Part shown: positions 1 through 8,242 of the stretch, piece by piece
Layout of the letters: each line of letters starts with the position of its first letter
Position numbering within the stretch: the stretch's first letter is position 1
DNA from: UBA1764 sp045642565
GTDB lineage: Bacteria; Bacillota; Clostridia; Peptostreptococcales; Anaerovoracaceae
NCBI GenBank assembly: GCA_045642565.1
Contig: JAZUJE010000008.1
Coordinates: forward strand, 1-64,000
Length of the DNA: 64,000 nucleotides
Direction of reading: 5' to 3'
Made by a program: the position numbers and the translations under genes
The notes under the pieces: generated by a model
The model's input: the letters and a program-made list of their open reading frames with translations, nothing else
Databases searched by the model: none
Told to the model about the DNA's origin: nothing

Positions 1-138
1 ATTGAACAGTCTATGCATCGTGGTGCTGAATTATGTGTGAAGTTTGTTGAAGAGTTAAAGACGCACCAATCTGATAAACAGACAGTCGAAGTAAAAGAAA
101 AGGAGGGTTTTACCCGAGATGATACAATCGAATTCTAA
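1..138 (+). CDS. C-terminal end of an unidentified mobile-element protein (partial)
   Basis: An open frame enters from the left edge and ends at a TAA at 136-138, giving the last 45 residues of a protein (ending KEGFTRDDTIEF). Its 3' end overlaps the next gene by 20 bases in another frame. The Shine-Dalgarno of that next gene (AAGGAGGG near 100-107) lies inside this frame, so the two are probably translationally coupled. Its position directly upstream of an excisionase and integrase suggests a small regulatory or replication protein of an integrative element. The fragment is too short to assign to a family. Confidence 0.5.
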   Translation: MEQSMHRGAELCVKFVEELKTHQSDKQTVEVKEKEGFTRDDTIEF

Positions 139-334
139 TTCCATGTTTATTCCTATTTGTGAAAAGCTTGTGCTTTCAATTAAGGAGGCTGCGGCTTACA
201 GCAATATTGGAATAAATAAAATTGAAAATATGTTAAGACAACCAGATTGTCCATTTGTACTCTATGTTGGTACAAAGAAGCTCGTGAAACGTGAAGCTTT
301 TGAGGCGTATATTAACCAAAAATTAGCAATTTAA
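119..334 (+). CDS. xis: Excisionase-like small DNA-binding protein of an integrative element
   Basis: This 71-residue protein resembles Tn916-type excisionases. It has an N-terminal segment followed by a winged-helix-like core (LSIKEAAAYSNIGINKIENM) and a basic C-terminal half (GTKKLVKREAFEAYI). The start follows AAGGAGGG by about 11 bases. It lies 94 bp upstream of the integrase start, the usual xis-int order. Excisionases of this type bind the element ends and direct the integrase toward excision. The assignment rests on size, the helix-turn-helix pattern and gene context, so a generic HTH transcription factor remains possible. Confidence 0.75.
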   Translation: MIQSNSNSMFIPICEKLVLSIKEAAAYSNIGINKIENMLRQPDCPFVLYVGTKKLVKREAFEAYINQKLAI

Positions 335-346
335 TCATCTGCGTAA

Positions 347-375
347 TTGAGAAGGAGCTCAAAATCTGTTATAAT
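347..375 (+). promoter_or_regulatory. Predicted promoter of the integrase gene
   Basis: TTGAGA (347-352) and TATAAT (370-375) are separated by exactly 17 bp, and a TGT precedes the -10 to form an extended -10 element. The predicted start of transcription near 382 is about 45 bp before the chosen integrase ATG. An 11-bp perfect inverted repeat, AAGGAGCTCAA (352-362) and TTGAGCTCCTT (387-397), brackets the -10 region. It could act as an operator or as an RNA hairpin that separates xis from int expression. Confidence 0.6.
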
Positions 376-427
376 TATAAGGTTAATTGAGCTCCTTACT
401 GGATTTTACACAGAAAGGAGTCAAAAA

Positions 428-1651
428 ATGGGAAAAGATAGACGCGGAAGAGAATGCGGGAAAGGCATTGTTCAAAAGAAAAACGGAGAATACGCTGCAA
501 GATATTATGATGCATTAGGCAAGCGCCATGAAAAGTTATTCAAGACTTTACCTGAAGCTAGAAAATGGCGTGTACAGGCTATACAAAATGCTGAAGTACC
601 TGTAAATCCTGATGTTGATATGACTGTAGATGAATGGTTCCTGCTTTGGACCGAAAATCTAATTTGCGATCTTGCTCCTAATACAATACGAAATTATAAG
701 GAACGCTATAATCGAAATATTAAGCCTGTTATCGGAATGCTTAAGATGATTGAAGTTAGACCCATGCATTGCAAGAAGGTGCTAAACGATATGAACTTAA
801 ACTATGCTGGCTCAACGATTAGACAAACGTACATTTGTATGGGAACTATGTTTAAAGCGGCTCTTATGAATGGAATTATCCCAAAGCATCCTATGGATGG
901 CGTAAGATATTCTAAAATCGTAAAATCAAAAGGTGACATACATTTCCTAACTATTAGTGAGCAGAAGCAGTTTTTAGAAGTTGCAAAAAGGTCGCATAAT
1001 TACAGGCAATATGCTCTTATTCTTGAAACAGGATTAAGAACAGGTGAGTTAATAGGATTGACCTTTGATGATATTAATTGGGAAGATCATACACTTACTA
1101 TTTGTAAAACTCTTGAATATCGTCATGAGGCAAAAACTTGGAGAGCAGGTCCTCCGAAAACAAAGAATAGCTATCGTACAATTCCTTTAACTGATAGAGC
1201 TTATGAAATATTAAAGTCTTGCTATGATGAACGTAGCTTTAGATATGAATCAGATGCTTTATCTAAATCACTTGATTATATAGATTCTTTTTCAGGTGGT
1301 AGAAAGCAATTAGTATTTAGCGATCTTGTGTTTATAAACTTTAGAACAGGAATGCCAAACAAAAATAGCTCTTATGATACGCATTTGTATAAGCTGTGTG
1401 ATGAGGCCGGAATCGAAAGATTCTGTATGCATGCACTTAGACACACATATGCAACAAGAGCAATCGAAAATGGAATGCCACCAAAAGTTTTGCAAAAGCT
1501 TTTAGGACATGCCAATCTATCTACCACGATGGATACATATGTACATGTAACAGACGATTCTTTGTCTGCTGCAGTTAAGAATTTTAATTTATCCATGCGT
1601 GCCATTGAAAGCAGTAAACAAATTGAAAAAGGGTGCAAATTAGGTGCATAG
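428..1651 (+). CDS. int: Tyrosine recombinase (integrase) of a Tn916-like element
   Basis: This 407-residue site-specific recombinase would integrate and excise the element whose right end lies here. The N-terminal part carries an AP2-like arm-binding region (GEYAARYYDALGKRHEK), followed by a SAM-like core-binding domain (VDEWFLLWTENLICDLAPNT). The catalytic domain has the first arginine in ETGLRTGELIGL, the HxxR box in ALRHTYATRA and GHANLSTTMDTYVHV with the nucleophilic tyrosine. All expected catalytic residues are present, so it looks functional. I chose the ATG at 428 because GAAAGGAG (about 414-420) precedes it; the frame stays open further upstream to 347, but those residues overlap the promoter and have no RBS. 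Conserved ychF follows about 100 bp later. Confidence 0.92.
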   Translation: MGKDRRGRECGKGIVQKKNGEYAARYYDALGKRHEKLFKTLPEARKWRVQAIQNAEVPVNPDVDMTVDEWFLLWTENLICDLAPNTIRNYKERYNRNIKPVIGMLKMIEVRPMHCKKVLNDMNLNYAGSTIRQTYICMGTMFKAALMNGIIPKHPMDGVRYSKIVKSKGDIHFLTISEQKQFLEVAKRSHNYRQYALILETGLRTGELIGLTFDDINWEDHTLTICKTLEYRHEAKTWRAGPPKTKNSYRTIPLTDRAYEILKSCYDERSFRYESDALSKSLDYIDSFSGGRKQLVFSDLVFINFRTGMPNKNSSYDTHLYKLCDEAGIERFCMHALRHTYATRAIENGMPPKVLQKLLGHANLSTTMDTYVHVTDDSLSAAVKNFNLSMRAIESSKQIEKGCKLGA

Positions 1652-1700
1652 AACCGAAAAATTTGCATAAATCCTCAAAAAAGGGTGCAAAAGGGTGCAA
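1631..1700 (+). repeat. Integrase arm-type direct repeats at the element end
   Basis: The motif (G)GGTGCAA occurs four times in 70 bp: 1631-1638, 1642-1648 (AGGTGCA), 1683-1690 and 1693-1700, the last two exactly 10 bp apart. They straddle the integrase stop codon and continue into the gap before ychF. Tn916-family and related integrases bind short direct repeats like these with their N-terminal domain near the element ends. The repeats are seen in the sequence; the binding role is inferred. Confidence 0.6.
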
Positions 1701-1725
1701 GTTGGCAAGACTAAAACCCTCAAAC

Positions 1726-1741
1726 CCTTGAAATTTCAAGG
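1726..1741. other. 16-bp perfect palindrome, candidate attachment core upstream of ychF
   Basis: CCTTGAAATTTCAAGG is a perfect palindrome lying between the integrase arm repeats and the ychF start. Its last bases form part of the ychF Shine-Dalgarno (AAGGAGG, 1738-1744). A related block (AAAACC, AAA, then CTTGAAATTTCAA) occurs immediately before the mraZ start at 12581-12606. The place fits the element/chromosome junction (attR), but the other end of the element lies outside the window, so the core cannot be fixed. Confidence 0.4.
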
Positions 1742-1754
1742 AGGTTAAAAATAA

Positions 1755-2849
1755 ATGAAATTAGGTATCGTAGGGCTTCCAAATGTTGGAAAAAGCACCT
1801 TGTTTAATGCAATAACCAAAGCCGGAGCCGAAGCTGCGAATTATCCATTTTGCACAATTGAGCCAAATGTTGGCATTGTAACAGTTCCGGATAAAAGAAT
1901 TACAAAGCTTCATGAAATATACAATTCAAAGAAGACAATTTATGCCACAATTGAGTTTTGCGATATTGCGGGTTTAGTTCGTGGAGCATCCAAAGGCGAA
2001 GGTCTTGGCAACCAGTTCCTTGGACACATTCGTGAGGTCGAAGCTATTGTTCATGTCGTAAGATGCTTTGATGATGATAATATCGTTCATGTCGATGGAA
2101 AGATTGATCCGAAATCTGATATAGAAACGATTGATACAGAGCTTATACTTTCTGATATGGAAATTCTTGAAAGAAGGATGAATAAGCTGAAATCTTCAAT
2201 GAAGGGCGGAAATAAAGCTCCTCAAGCAGAGCTTGATATCTTGGAGCAAATTTATCAGACACTTAGTGAAGGCAAGAACGCTCGCACGCTTCATTTCGAA
2301 GATGAAGATGAAGAACTTGTCAAATCTATAGGCCTTCTTTCATATAAACCTGTTATTTATGTCGCTAATGTTTCTGAATCAGATCTTGGCGGCGCTGAAA
2401 ATGATTATGTAAAAGCTGTTAAAGAACATGCTCTTGCAGAAGGTTCAGAGGTTGTTACAATTTGCGCCGGAATCGAGGCTGAGCTGTCAGAATTAGCAGA
2501 TGAAGAGCGTGATGCTTTCCTTTCAGACATGGGTATTGAAGAGAGTGGTCTTAGTCAGCTTATTAAATCAAGTTATAAGCTGCTGAACTTAATTTCATTC
2601 CTTACTGCCGGAGAAGATGAATGCCGTGCATGGACTATTATTAATGGAACTAAAGCTCCGCAGGCTGCAGGTAAGATTCATACCGACTTTGAGAGAGGCT
2701 TTATCAGAGCTGAAACTATTAACTATGATAAATTGGAAGAATTTGGTTTCTCGATGCAAACTGCTAAAGAAAAAGGGCAGCTTCGTTCAGAGGGAAAAGA
2801 TTATGTCATGAAGGATGGCGACATAGTAAACTTCCTGTTCAATGTATAG
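1755..2849 (+). CDS. ychF: Ribosome-binding GTPase/ATPase YchF (Obg-like)
   Basis: The 364 residues match the usual YchF length. The G1 loop is GLPNVGKSTLFNAI at residues 5-18, the G3 region is CDIAGLVRGASKGEGLGN near 74-91, and the C-terminal TGS-like domain ends in the typical KDYVMKDGDIVNFLFNV. YchF family members bind ribosomes, prefer ATP over GTP and act in stress and translation control in the cytoplasm. The RBS AAGGAGG precedes the ATG by 10 bases. It is the first chromosomal gene after the integrated element and starts a long co-directional run; the next gene begins 8 bp after its stop. Confidence 0.97.
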   Translation: MKLGIVGLPNVGKSTLFNAITKAGAEAANYPFCTIEPNVGIVTVPDKRITKLHEIYNSKKTIYATIEFCDIAGLVRGASKGEGLGNQFLGHIREVEAIVHVVRCFDDDNIVHVDGKIDPKSDIETIDTELILSDMEILERRMNKLKSSMKGGNKAPQAELDILEQIYQTLSEGKNARTLHFEDEDEELVKSIGLLSYKPVIYVANVSESDLGGAENDYVKAVKEHALAEGSEVVTICAGIEAELSELADEERDAFLSDMGIEESGLSQLIKSSYKLLNLISFLTAGEDECRAWTIINGTKAPQAAGKIHTDFERGFIRAETINYDKLEEFGFSMQTAKEKGQLRSEGKDYVMKDGDIVNFLFNV

Positions 2850-2856
2850 GAGAAAA

Positions 2857-4041
2857 ATGGAACTAAAGAATCTTGAACTTCTTGCTCCAGCAGGGGATCT
2901 TGAAGGTTTAAACACAGCTATAAAATACGGGGCCGACGCGATATACTGCGGTGGCCCTTTTATGCAATTAAGAGCAAGCTCTGCGGCATTTTCACTGGAA
3001 AAACTTGCAGAAGGCGTGAACTTAGTTCATAAAAATAATAAAAAGCTTTATGTTACAGTGAATAGCTTCGCAAACAACGATGAAATTCCTTTGCTTGGAG
3101 ATTATGCAAAGAAACTTCATGATATCGGAGTTGATGCAGTAATTGTGTCCGATATAGGTGCAGTTGCTGCAATTAAAGAGGGTTGTCCTGATATTGATGT
3201 TCACATTTCGACTCAGGCAAATACCATGAATTATAAATCTTGCGAAGTTTATTACAACATGGGAGCATCCAGAGTTGTTCTTGCTCGTGAGCTTAGCATA
3301 GAAAAAATAGCAGAGCTAAGAGCAAAAGCTCCGTCAAAACTTGAGCTCGAGGCTTTCGTTCATGGTGCAATGTGTATGAGTTATAGCGGAAGATGTTTGC
3401 TTTCCGCTTATCTTACAGGTCGTTCGGGAAACAGAGGGCAGTGCGCACAAAGTTGTAGATGGAACTATTACCTTATGGAAGAAACTCGTCCCGGTGAATA
3501 TTTTAAAGTTGAGGAATCTGAACACGGAAGCGCAATATTAAGTTCAAAGGAGCTTTGCGCTATAGAGTTTTTAGATAAACTTGCCGAAGCCGGGATAAAC
3601 TCATTTAAAATTGAAGGGCGTATGCGTACCCCATTTTATACAGCCACAGTAGTTAATGCATATAAACTTGCAATGACCGGAGCATATCCTATGGAGGCAT
3701 TAAAAGCGGAACTTGATACTGTATCACATAGACCATTTACAACAGGCTTTTATCTTGGAGACATGAAGGCTCTGCAACCTGGTGACAGCGGCTATGTAAG
3801 AGATTATCTATTTGTGGCTACTGCAATTGATACAGAAAGCGTAGAAACAAGAAATGCTTTTAGTGTGGGGGATGAACTTGAATTGCTCAGCCCTGGAAAG
3901 CTTGGACAAAAGTTTACAGTTGAATATATCATAGACGAAAAAGGCGAAAGCCTTGACAGAACTAATACTCCGATGAAAAAGATGAAAATTAATCTTCCTG
4001 ACGGAGTCAAGCAAGGAGATATATTACGCAAGAAGTGTTAG
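2857..4041 (+). CDS. U32 family protein, TrhP/YegQ-like (tRNA hydroxylation type)
   Basis: This 394-residue U32 protein starts with the family signature LELLAPAGDLEGLNTAIKYG and contains FVHGAMCMSYSGRCLLSAYL, then GRSGNRGQCAQSCRW and FKIEGRMR. The cysteines in these motifs match those proposed to bind an Fe-S cluster in U32 proteins. Although annotated as peptidases, characterised members (TrhP, RlhA) hydroxylate tRNA or rRNA pyrimidines using prephenate. The insertion RPGEYFKVEE after the cysteine motif resembles the YegQ/YrrO (TrhP) branch. I start at 2857, where TAGGAG is well placed, rather than at the in-frame ATG at 2842 that overlaps ychF. The next U32 gene begins inside its last codons. 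Confidence 0.88.
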   Translation: MELKNLELLAPAGDLEGLNTAIKYGADAIYCGGPFMQLRASSAAFSLEKLAEGVNLVHKNNKKLYVTVNSFANNDEIPLLGDYAKKLHDIGVDAVIVSDIGAVAAIKEGCPDIDVHISTQANTMNYKSCEVYYNMGASRVVLARELSIEKIAELRAKAPSKLELEAFVHGAMCMSYSGRCLLSAYLTGRSGNRGQCAQSCRWNYYLMEETRPGEYFKVEESEHGSAILSSKELCAIEFLDKLAEAGINSFKIEGRMRTPFYTATVVNAYKLAMTGAYPMEALKAELDTVSHRPFTTGFYLGDMKALQPGDSGYVRDYLFVATAIDTESVETRNAFSVGDELELLSPGKLGQKFTVEYIIDEKGESLDRTNTPMKKMKINLPDGVKQGDILRKKC

Positions 4042-5225
4042 CTCCGGTAGGGGGCGAAGAACAATTATTAGCAGCAGTAAGATGCGGTGCAGATGCCGTT
4101 TATTTTGGACTACAAAATTTTAACGCAAGGCGCAATGCTGATAATTTTAATCCGGAAACTCTTGCTCAAACCATCAAATATTGTCATGATCGCGAAGTTA
4201 AAGTTTATATTACAATTAACACTCTTATTTTAAACAGCGAACTTGATGAGATGAAAAGGACTGTCAATGCGGCAATTGATGCCAAAGCTGATGGCTTGAT
4301 TACACAAGATTTGGCAGTGTTAAGATATGCCAGAGGAAAAATTCCTCTTTGCGCATCAACTCAAATGGCTATACATAATGTTTCCGGCGCAAAGATGGTA
4401 AAATCTCTTGGTTTTGATAGGGTTGTTCTTGCACGCGAATTAACGCTTGAAGAAATTCACAAAATTGCAGAAAGTGTTGATATAGATATAGAATGCTTTG
4501 TTCATGGAGCGCATTGTATGTCAGCTTCGGGTAATTGTTACATATCATCAATGCTTGGTGGCAGGTCTGGTAACAGAGGACTTTGTGCACAGACATGCCG
4601 ATTGGATTGGAATATCAATGGCCGTGACCATGCACTTAGCTTAAAAGATTTATCATATGTGAATCATATTCAAGAGCTCGCCGATGCCGGAGTCACATCA
4701 TTTAAAATCGAAGGAAGGATGAAGCGTCCTGAATATGTGGCAGCTGCAGTAACCGCAGTAAAAAAGGCACTTCGAGGAGAATCGGCTGATATACAAGGAC
4801 TGCAAGCAGTGTTCTCAAGGCAAGGCTTTACTGATGGATATCTTACCGGCAAACGCAATTTTTCAATGTTTGGCTATAGAACAAAAGATGATGTCATTGC
4901 CGCTGAAACTGTGCTTAAAGATTTTGCTAAACTATATGAAAAAGAAACATATTTCAGAAATGTAGATATGGTTTTTACTATGAAAGCAGGAGAAGCTGCA
5001 AGGCTTGTATGTTCTTCGGCAGATAGAAAATCAGAAGTGTTTGGAGCTGTTCCACAAAAAGCTGTTAAGCTTGCATTGGATGAGGAGCATGTCAGAAGAT
5101 CACTTGAAAAGACGGGTAATACAGTTTATAAATTAAATAAGCTCACATGCATTTTAGATGATGGCTTAATGCTTAGCGCTGCAGAGCTTAATAAAATGCG
5201 AAGGGAGGCTCTTGATGCGTTATAG
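4035..5225 (+). CDS. U32 family protein, N-terminal half of a split RlhA-like protein
   Basis: This is a U32 domain (LAPVGGEEQLLAAVRCGADA, FVHGAHCMSASGNCYISSML, GRSGNRGLCAQTCR, FKIEGRMKRPEYVAAAV) followed by the start of a DUF3656-like region. RlhA-type proteins of about 650 residues carry this region plus a C-terminal domain in one chain. Here the chain stops after NKMRREALDAL, the linker where long homologues continue, and the C-terminal part is a separate overlapping gene. The first usual start is GTG 4035, giving an N-terminus that begins at the LAPVGG motif. AAGGAG at 4013-4018 is better placed for an in-frame ATT at 4023, so a rare ATT start is possible. Confidence 0.85.
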   Translation: MLAPVGGEEQLLAAVRCGADAVYFGLQNFNARRNADNFNPETLAQTIKYCHDREVKVYITINTLILNSELDEMKRTVNAAIDAKADGLITQDLAVLRYARGKIPLCASTQMAIHNVSGAKMVKSLGFDRVVLARELTLEEIHKIAESVDIDIECFVHGAHCMSASGNCYISSMLGGRSGNRGLCAQTCRLDWNINGRDHALSLKDLSYVNHIQELADAGVTSFKIEGRMKRPEYVAAAVTAVKKALRGESADIQGLQAVFSRQGFTDGYLTGKRNFSMFGYRTKDDVIAAETVLKDFAKLYEKETYFRNVDMVFTMKAGEAARLVCSSADRKSEVFGAVPQKAVKLALDEEHVRRSLEKTGNTVYKLNKLTCILDDGLMLSAAELNKMRREALDAL

Positions 5226-5904
5226 ATTTGAGAAAGCCTCACAAGTATTTAAAACCAGACCGGGTGATATTATAATACTTCCTATTAGCGAAGCTGTTAA
5301 GGGATCGTGGGTAGAACTACCGACATTGATTTATCCGGAAGACGAAGAAAGAATAAAAAGAAGATTAATAGAACTAAAAGCTTCTGATGTTGTTTGTGAA
5401 AATCTCGGAGCAATTCAAATTGCGAAAGAATTAGGACTTAATGCACATGGGGGAATGTTCTTAAACATAACCAATAGAGAGGCAATTGACGAATATAAAG
5501 AAATAGGGCTTAAGGATGTTAGTATTTCGTTTGAAGTTTCTTTTAAAGAGCTTCGAGAAATGAAAGCAAGCCTTCCATATGGAATAGTTGCATATGGATA
5601 TTTGCCTCTTATGAAATTTAGATCGTGTCCAAATGAATGCAAACAATGCTCGGGTCTTGATAAGATTACTGACAGACTTGGAGAGGAATTTACTTTAATT
5701 TGCAGAAATAAAAAATACAGCGAACTTTTAAATTGTGTTCCGCTGTATGTGGCTGATAAACCGATACCAAGTTGTGATTTTATAAGTTTGTATTTTACAA
5801 CTGAAACAAAAGCAGGGGCAGAGGCTATCAGTAATATGGTTTTAACAAAAGCGGATTTTCCGGTTCGCAAAACCGGAGGTTTATATCATAGAGAATTGCT
5901 ATAA
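5215..5904 (+). CDS. C-terminal domain of the split RlhA-like U32 protein
   Basis: The 229 residues resemble the C-terminal part of long DUF3656-containing U32 proteins: a small barrel-like stretch, then VAYGYLPLMKFRSCP with a CPNECKQC cysteine cluster, DRLGEEFTLICR, and LLNCVPLYVADK near the end, followed by a typical FTTE segment. It has its own good RBS, AAGGGAGG at 5201-5208, 6 bases before the ATG, inside the end of the previous gene. This suggests a stable two-gene arrangement rather than a recent frameshift. It probably works with the upstream half as one RNA-hydroxylase. Confidence 0.78.
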   Translation: MRYRFEKASQVFKTRPGDIIILPISEAVKGSWVELPTLIYPEDEERIKRRLIELKASDVVCENLGAIQIAKELGLNAHGGMFLNITNREAIDEYKEIGLKDVSISFEVSFKELREMKASLPYGIVAYGYLPLMKFRSCPNECKQCSGLDKITDRLGEEFTLICRNKKYSELLNCVPLYVADKPIPSCDFISLYFTTETKAGAEAISNMVLTKADFPVRKTGGLYHRELL

Positions 5905-5920
5905 GAAAAGGAAAGATGAA

Positions 5921-7234
5921 ATGCTTAAAGTTGCAAAATTTGGTGGAAGCTCGGTTGCAGATGCCAATCAATTTAAAAGAGTAAAAGAAATTGTTCAATC
6001 TGACAAATCAAGAAATGTCATTGTTGTTTCAGCTGCAGGAAAAAGAAACAGCAGCGATTATAAGATGACAGATTTGCTTTATTTAATTCAAGCTCACTTA
6101 AAATATGGGGTCGCTGCAGATGATATTATTGCAACAATTCGCGATAGATTTGTTGAGATAAAAGATGCTCTTGGACTCAAGCTTGATATTGCAAAAGAAT
6201 TTGATGAGTATGCATGCAAGCTTACAAAGGAAACTCCGGTAGATGAAATCGTATCGAGAGGTGAATATTTTACTTCAAGGTTGATGGCGGAATATCTCGG
6301 ATATAAATTTGTTGATGCTGCAAAAATTATTCTCTTTGGATATGACGGAAAACTTGACAAAGAAAAAACTTATGCCGCAATAGAACAGGCTGTAAAGGAT
6401 AATGAAAATGTAGTTATTCCGGGCTTTTACGGTTCACTCCCAAATGGTAAAATTAAAGTGATGACAAGAGGCGGATCGGATATTACAGGGGCACTTGCTG
6501 CAGCTGCAATCAAAGCTGATGTATATGAAAACTGGACAGATGTTAGTGGAATATTAATGGCGGACCCAAAGATTGTTGATAATCCAAACCCGATTGAACA
6601 TATAACATATAATGAACTTGAAGAACTTGCATCAATGGGCGCAAGTGTGCTTCATGAGGATGCTGTTGCTCCGGTAAGAGAAGCAGGGATACCACTTAAT
6701 ATAAAGAACACAAATGCTCCAAACGAAGCAGGGACCTTAATTGTAGAAAAAGTTAAAGAAGAAAAAGGAATAGAAAAATTTATTACAGGTCTTGCAGGGA
6801 AGAAAAATTATACGATTTTAACAATTAAAAAGGCAGATATTGAAAACACATTCCCGTTTAGACATAGTCTTAAAATTTTAGATAGATATGGAATCCCGGC
6901 AGAGCATGTGACTATCGGTCAAAACAGTTTTTCGTTTGTAGTGCCGTCTGATGTGCTTGAAGACAGATTATATGATGTCCTAACCGATATCAGGAATGAA
7001 AGTCATGCTGATGATATCGATGTACAAGACAAAATCGCTCTTGTTGCAGCTGTTGGCCGTAAGATGGGCTTTAAGCCTGGTATCTCGGGAGCACTTTTCG
7101 GAGCTCTTGGTGATAATAAAATCAATATCAGAACAATTAAGCAGTCGGCAGATGAGCTTTCAATTGTATTAGGTGTTGACAACGATAATTTTGAAAAAGC
7201 TATTCGTGTATTGTACGAGAAATTTGCGGGCTAG
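5921..7234 (+). CDS. lysC: Aspartate kinase
   Basis: The 437-residue monofunctional aspartokinase phosphorylates L-aspartate, the first step to lysine, threonine, methionine and diaminopimelate. It begins VAKFGGSSVADANQFKRV, the nucleotide-binding signature, with VMTRGGSDITGALAAAAI and DVSGILMADPKIV further on. Two C-terminal ACT domains follow (from about residue 310: TILTIKKADI, then LVAAVGRKMGFKPGISG), the usual site of amino-acid feedback. AAAGGAAAG precedes the ATG. The next gene, asd, makes the following reaction, so the two form a biosynthetic pair that also feeds peptidoglycan precursor supply. Confidence 0.95.
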   Translation: MLKVAKFGGSSVADANQFKRVKEIVQSDKSRNVIVVSAAGKRNSSDYKMTDLLYLIQAHLKYGVAADDIIATIRDRFVEIKDALGLKLDIAKEFDEYACKLTKETPVDEIVSRGEYFTSRLMAEYLGYKFVDAAKIILFGYDGKLDKEKTYAAIEQAVKDNENVVIPGFYGSLPNGKIKVMTRGGSDITGALAAAAIKADVYENWTDVSGILMADPKIVDNPNPIEHITYNELEELASMGASVLHEDAVAPVREAGIPLNIKNTNAPNEAGTLIVEKVKEEKGIEKFITGLAGKKNYTILTIKKADIENTFPFRHSLKILDRYGIPAEHVTIGQNSFSFVVPSDVLEDRLYDVLTDIRNESHADDIDVQDKIALVAAVGRKMGFKPGISGALFGALGDNKINIRTIKQSADELSIVLGVDNDNFEKAIRVLYEKFAG

Positions 7235-7243
7235 GAGAAAATT

Positions 7244-8242
7244 ATGGGATACAAAATTGCAGTACTTGGAGCGACCGGAGCTGTCGGCCGCGAAATGCTC
7301 AAGTGCATTGAAGAATATAAAATAGATGTTGATGAATTGCGTGCCCTTGCAAGTGCAAGAAGCGTCGGCAAAAAAATTCCGTTTAACGGAAAAGATATTA
7401 TTGTTGCCGAAGCTACCGATGATAGTTTTACCGGATGTGATTTTGTTTTAGGAGCAGTTCCTAATGACATGTCAGAGCGTTTTGCTGATGCTATAGTTAA
7501 ATCCGGAGCTATATATATTGACAACAGTTCGGCTTTTAGGCTTAATGATGATGTTCCATTGGTTGTCCCGGAAGTTAATGGAGAGGATGCATTCCAAAAC
7601 AAAGGCATTATCGCGAATCCGAATTGCGTGACGATTATTGCTTTAATGGCTGTTGCCGCTCTTAACAAGATTTCAGCTATAACAACTATGATAGCAAGTT
7701 CGTATCAAGCTGTTTCAGGAGCCGGACAAAAAGGTATAGACGATCTTGTTCAGCAAGAAAAATCATTAAACGATGGGAATCCTATTGTTGCACAAAATTT
7801 CCAAACACAAATTGTTCGCAATTGCATTCCGGCAATTGGCGGATATAAAGATAATGGATACACAAGTGAAGAAATGAAACTTCAAAATGAAGGAAGAAAA
7901 ATTCTTCACAATTATGATATGAAAGTTAGCTGTACATGTGTCAGGGTTCCTGTAATGCGTTCTCACTCAATTGCAATTAATGTCAGAACAAAAGATAAAA
8001 TTACAGTTGAGCAGGCAATAAAAGCAATTGATGCTTTCCCAGGTGTGCATGTGACAACTGATATTGATGGACGCGATTATCCAACTCCACTTGATACTAC
8101 AAATCAAAATGATGTTTTCGTTGGAAGAATAAGAGAAGATTTAACTGATGATAAAGGTTTATGCCTTTGGTGCTGTGGCGATCAGATTAGGAAGGGTGCC
8201 GCTGCAAATGCGGTTCAAATTTTGAAATTATTTATTAAATGA
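7244..8242 (+). CDS. asd: Aspartate-semialdehyde dehydrogenase
   Basis: The 332-residue enzyme reduces aspartyl phosphate to aspartate semialdehyde with NADPH. It shows the N-terminal Rossmann loop VLGATGAVGREML, the active-site cysteine in IANPNCVTI, and the conserved SYQAVSGAGQKGI and VRVPVMRSHS motifs. It begins 9 bp after lysC with GGAG close to the ATG, consistent with one transcript. Its stop overlaps the start of rnhB in an ATGA. Length and motifs match the bacterial short family. Confidence 0.96.
   Translation: MGYKIAVLGATGAVGREMLKCIEEYKIDVDELRALASARSVGKKIPFNGKDIIVAEATDDSFTGCDFVLGAVPNDMSERFADAIVKSGAIYIDNSSAFRLNDDVPLVVPEVNGEDAFQNKGIIANPNCVTIIALMAVAALNKISAITTMIASSYQAVSGAGQKGIDDLVQQEKSLNDGNPIVAQNFQTQIVRNCIPAIGGYKDNGYTSEEMKLQNEGRKILHNYDMKVSCTCVRVPVMRSHSIAINVRTKDKITVEQAIKAIDAFPGVHVTTDIDGRDYPTPLDTTNQNDVFVGRIREDLTDDKGLCLWCCGDQIRKGAAANAVQILKLFIK

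Noticed and set aside
5415..5870. A 151-codon minus-strand frame within the U32 C-terminal gene
   Set aside because: It lies wholly antisense to a recognised domain and has no RBS.
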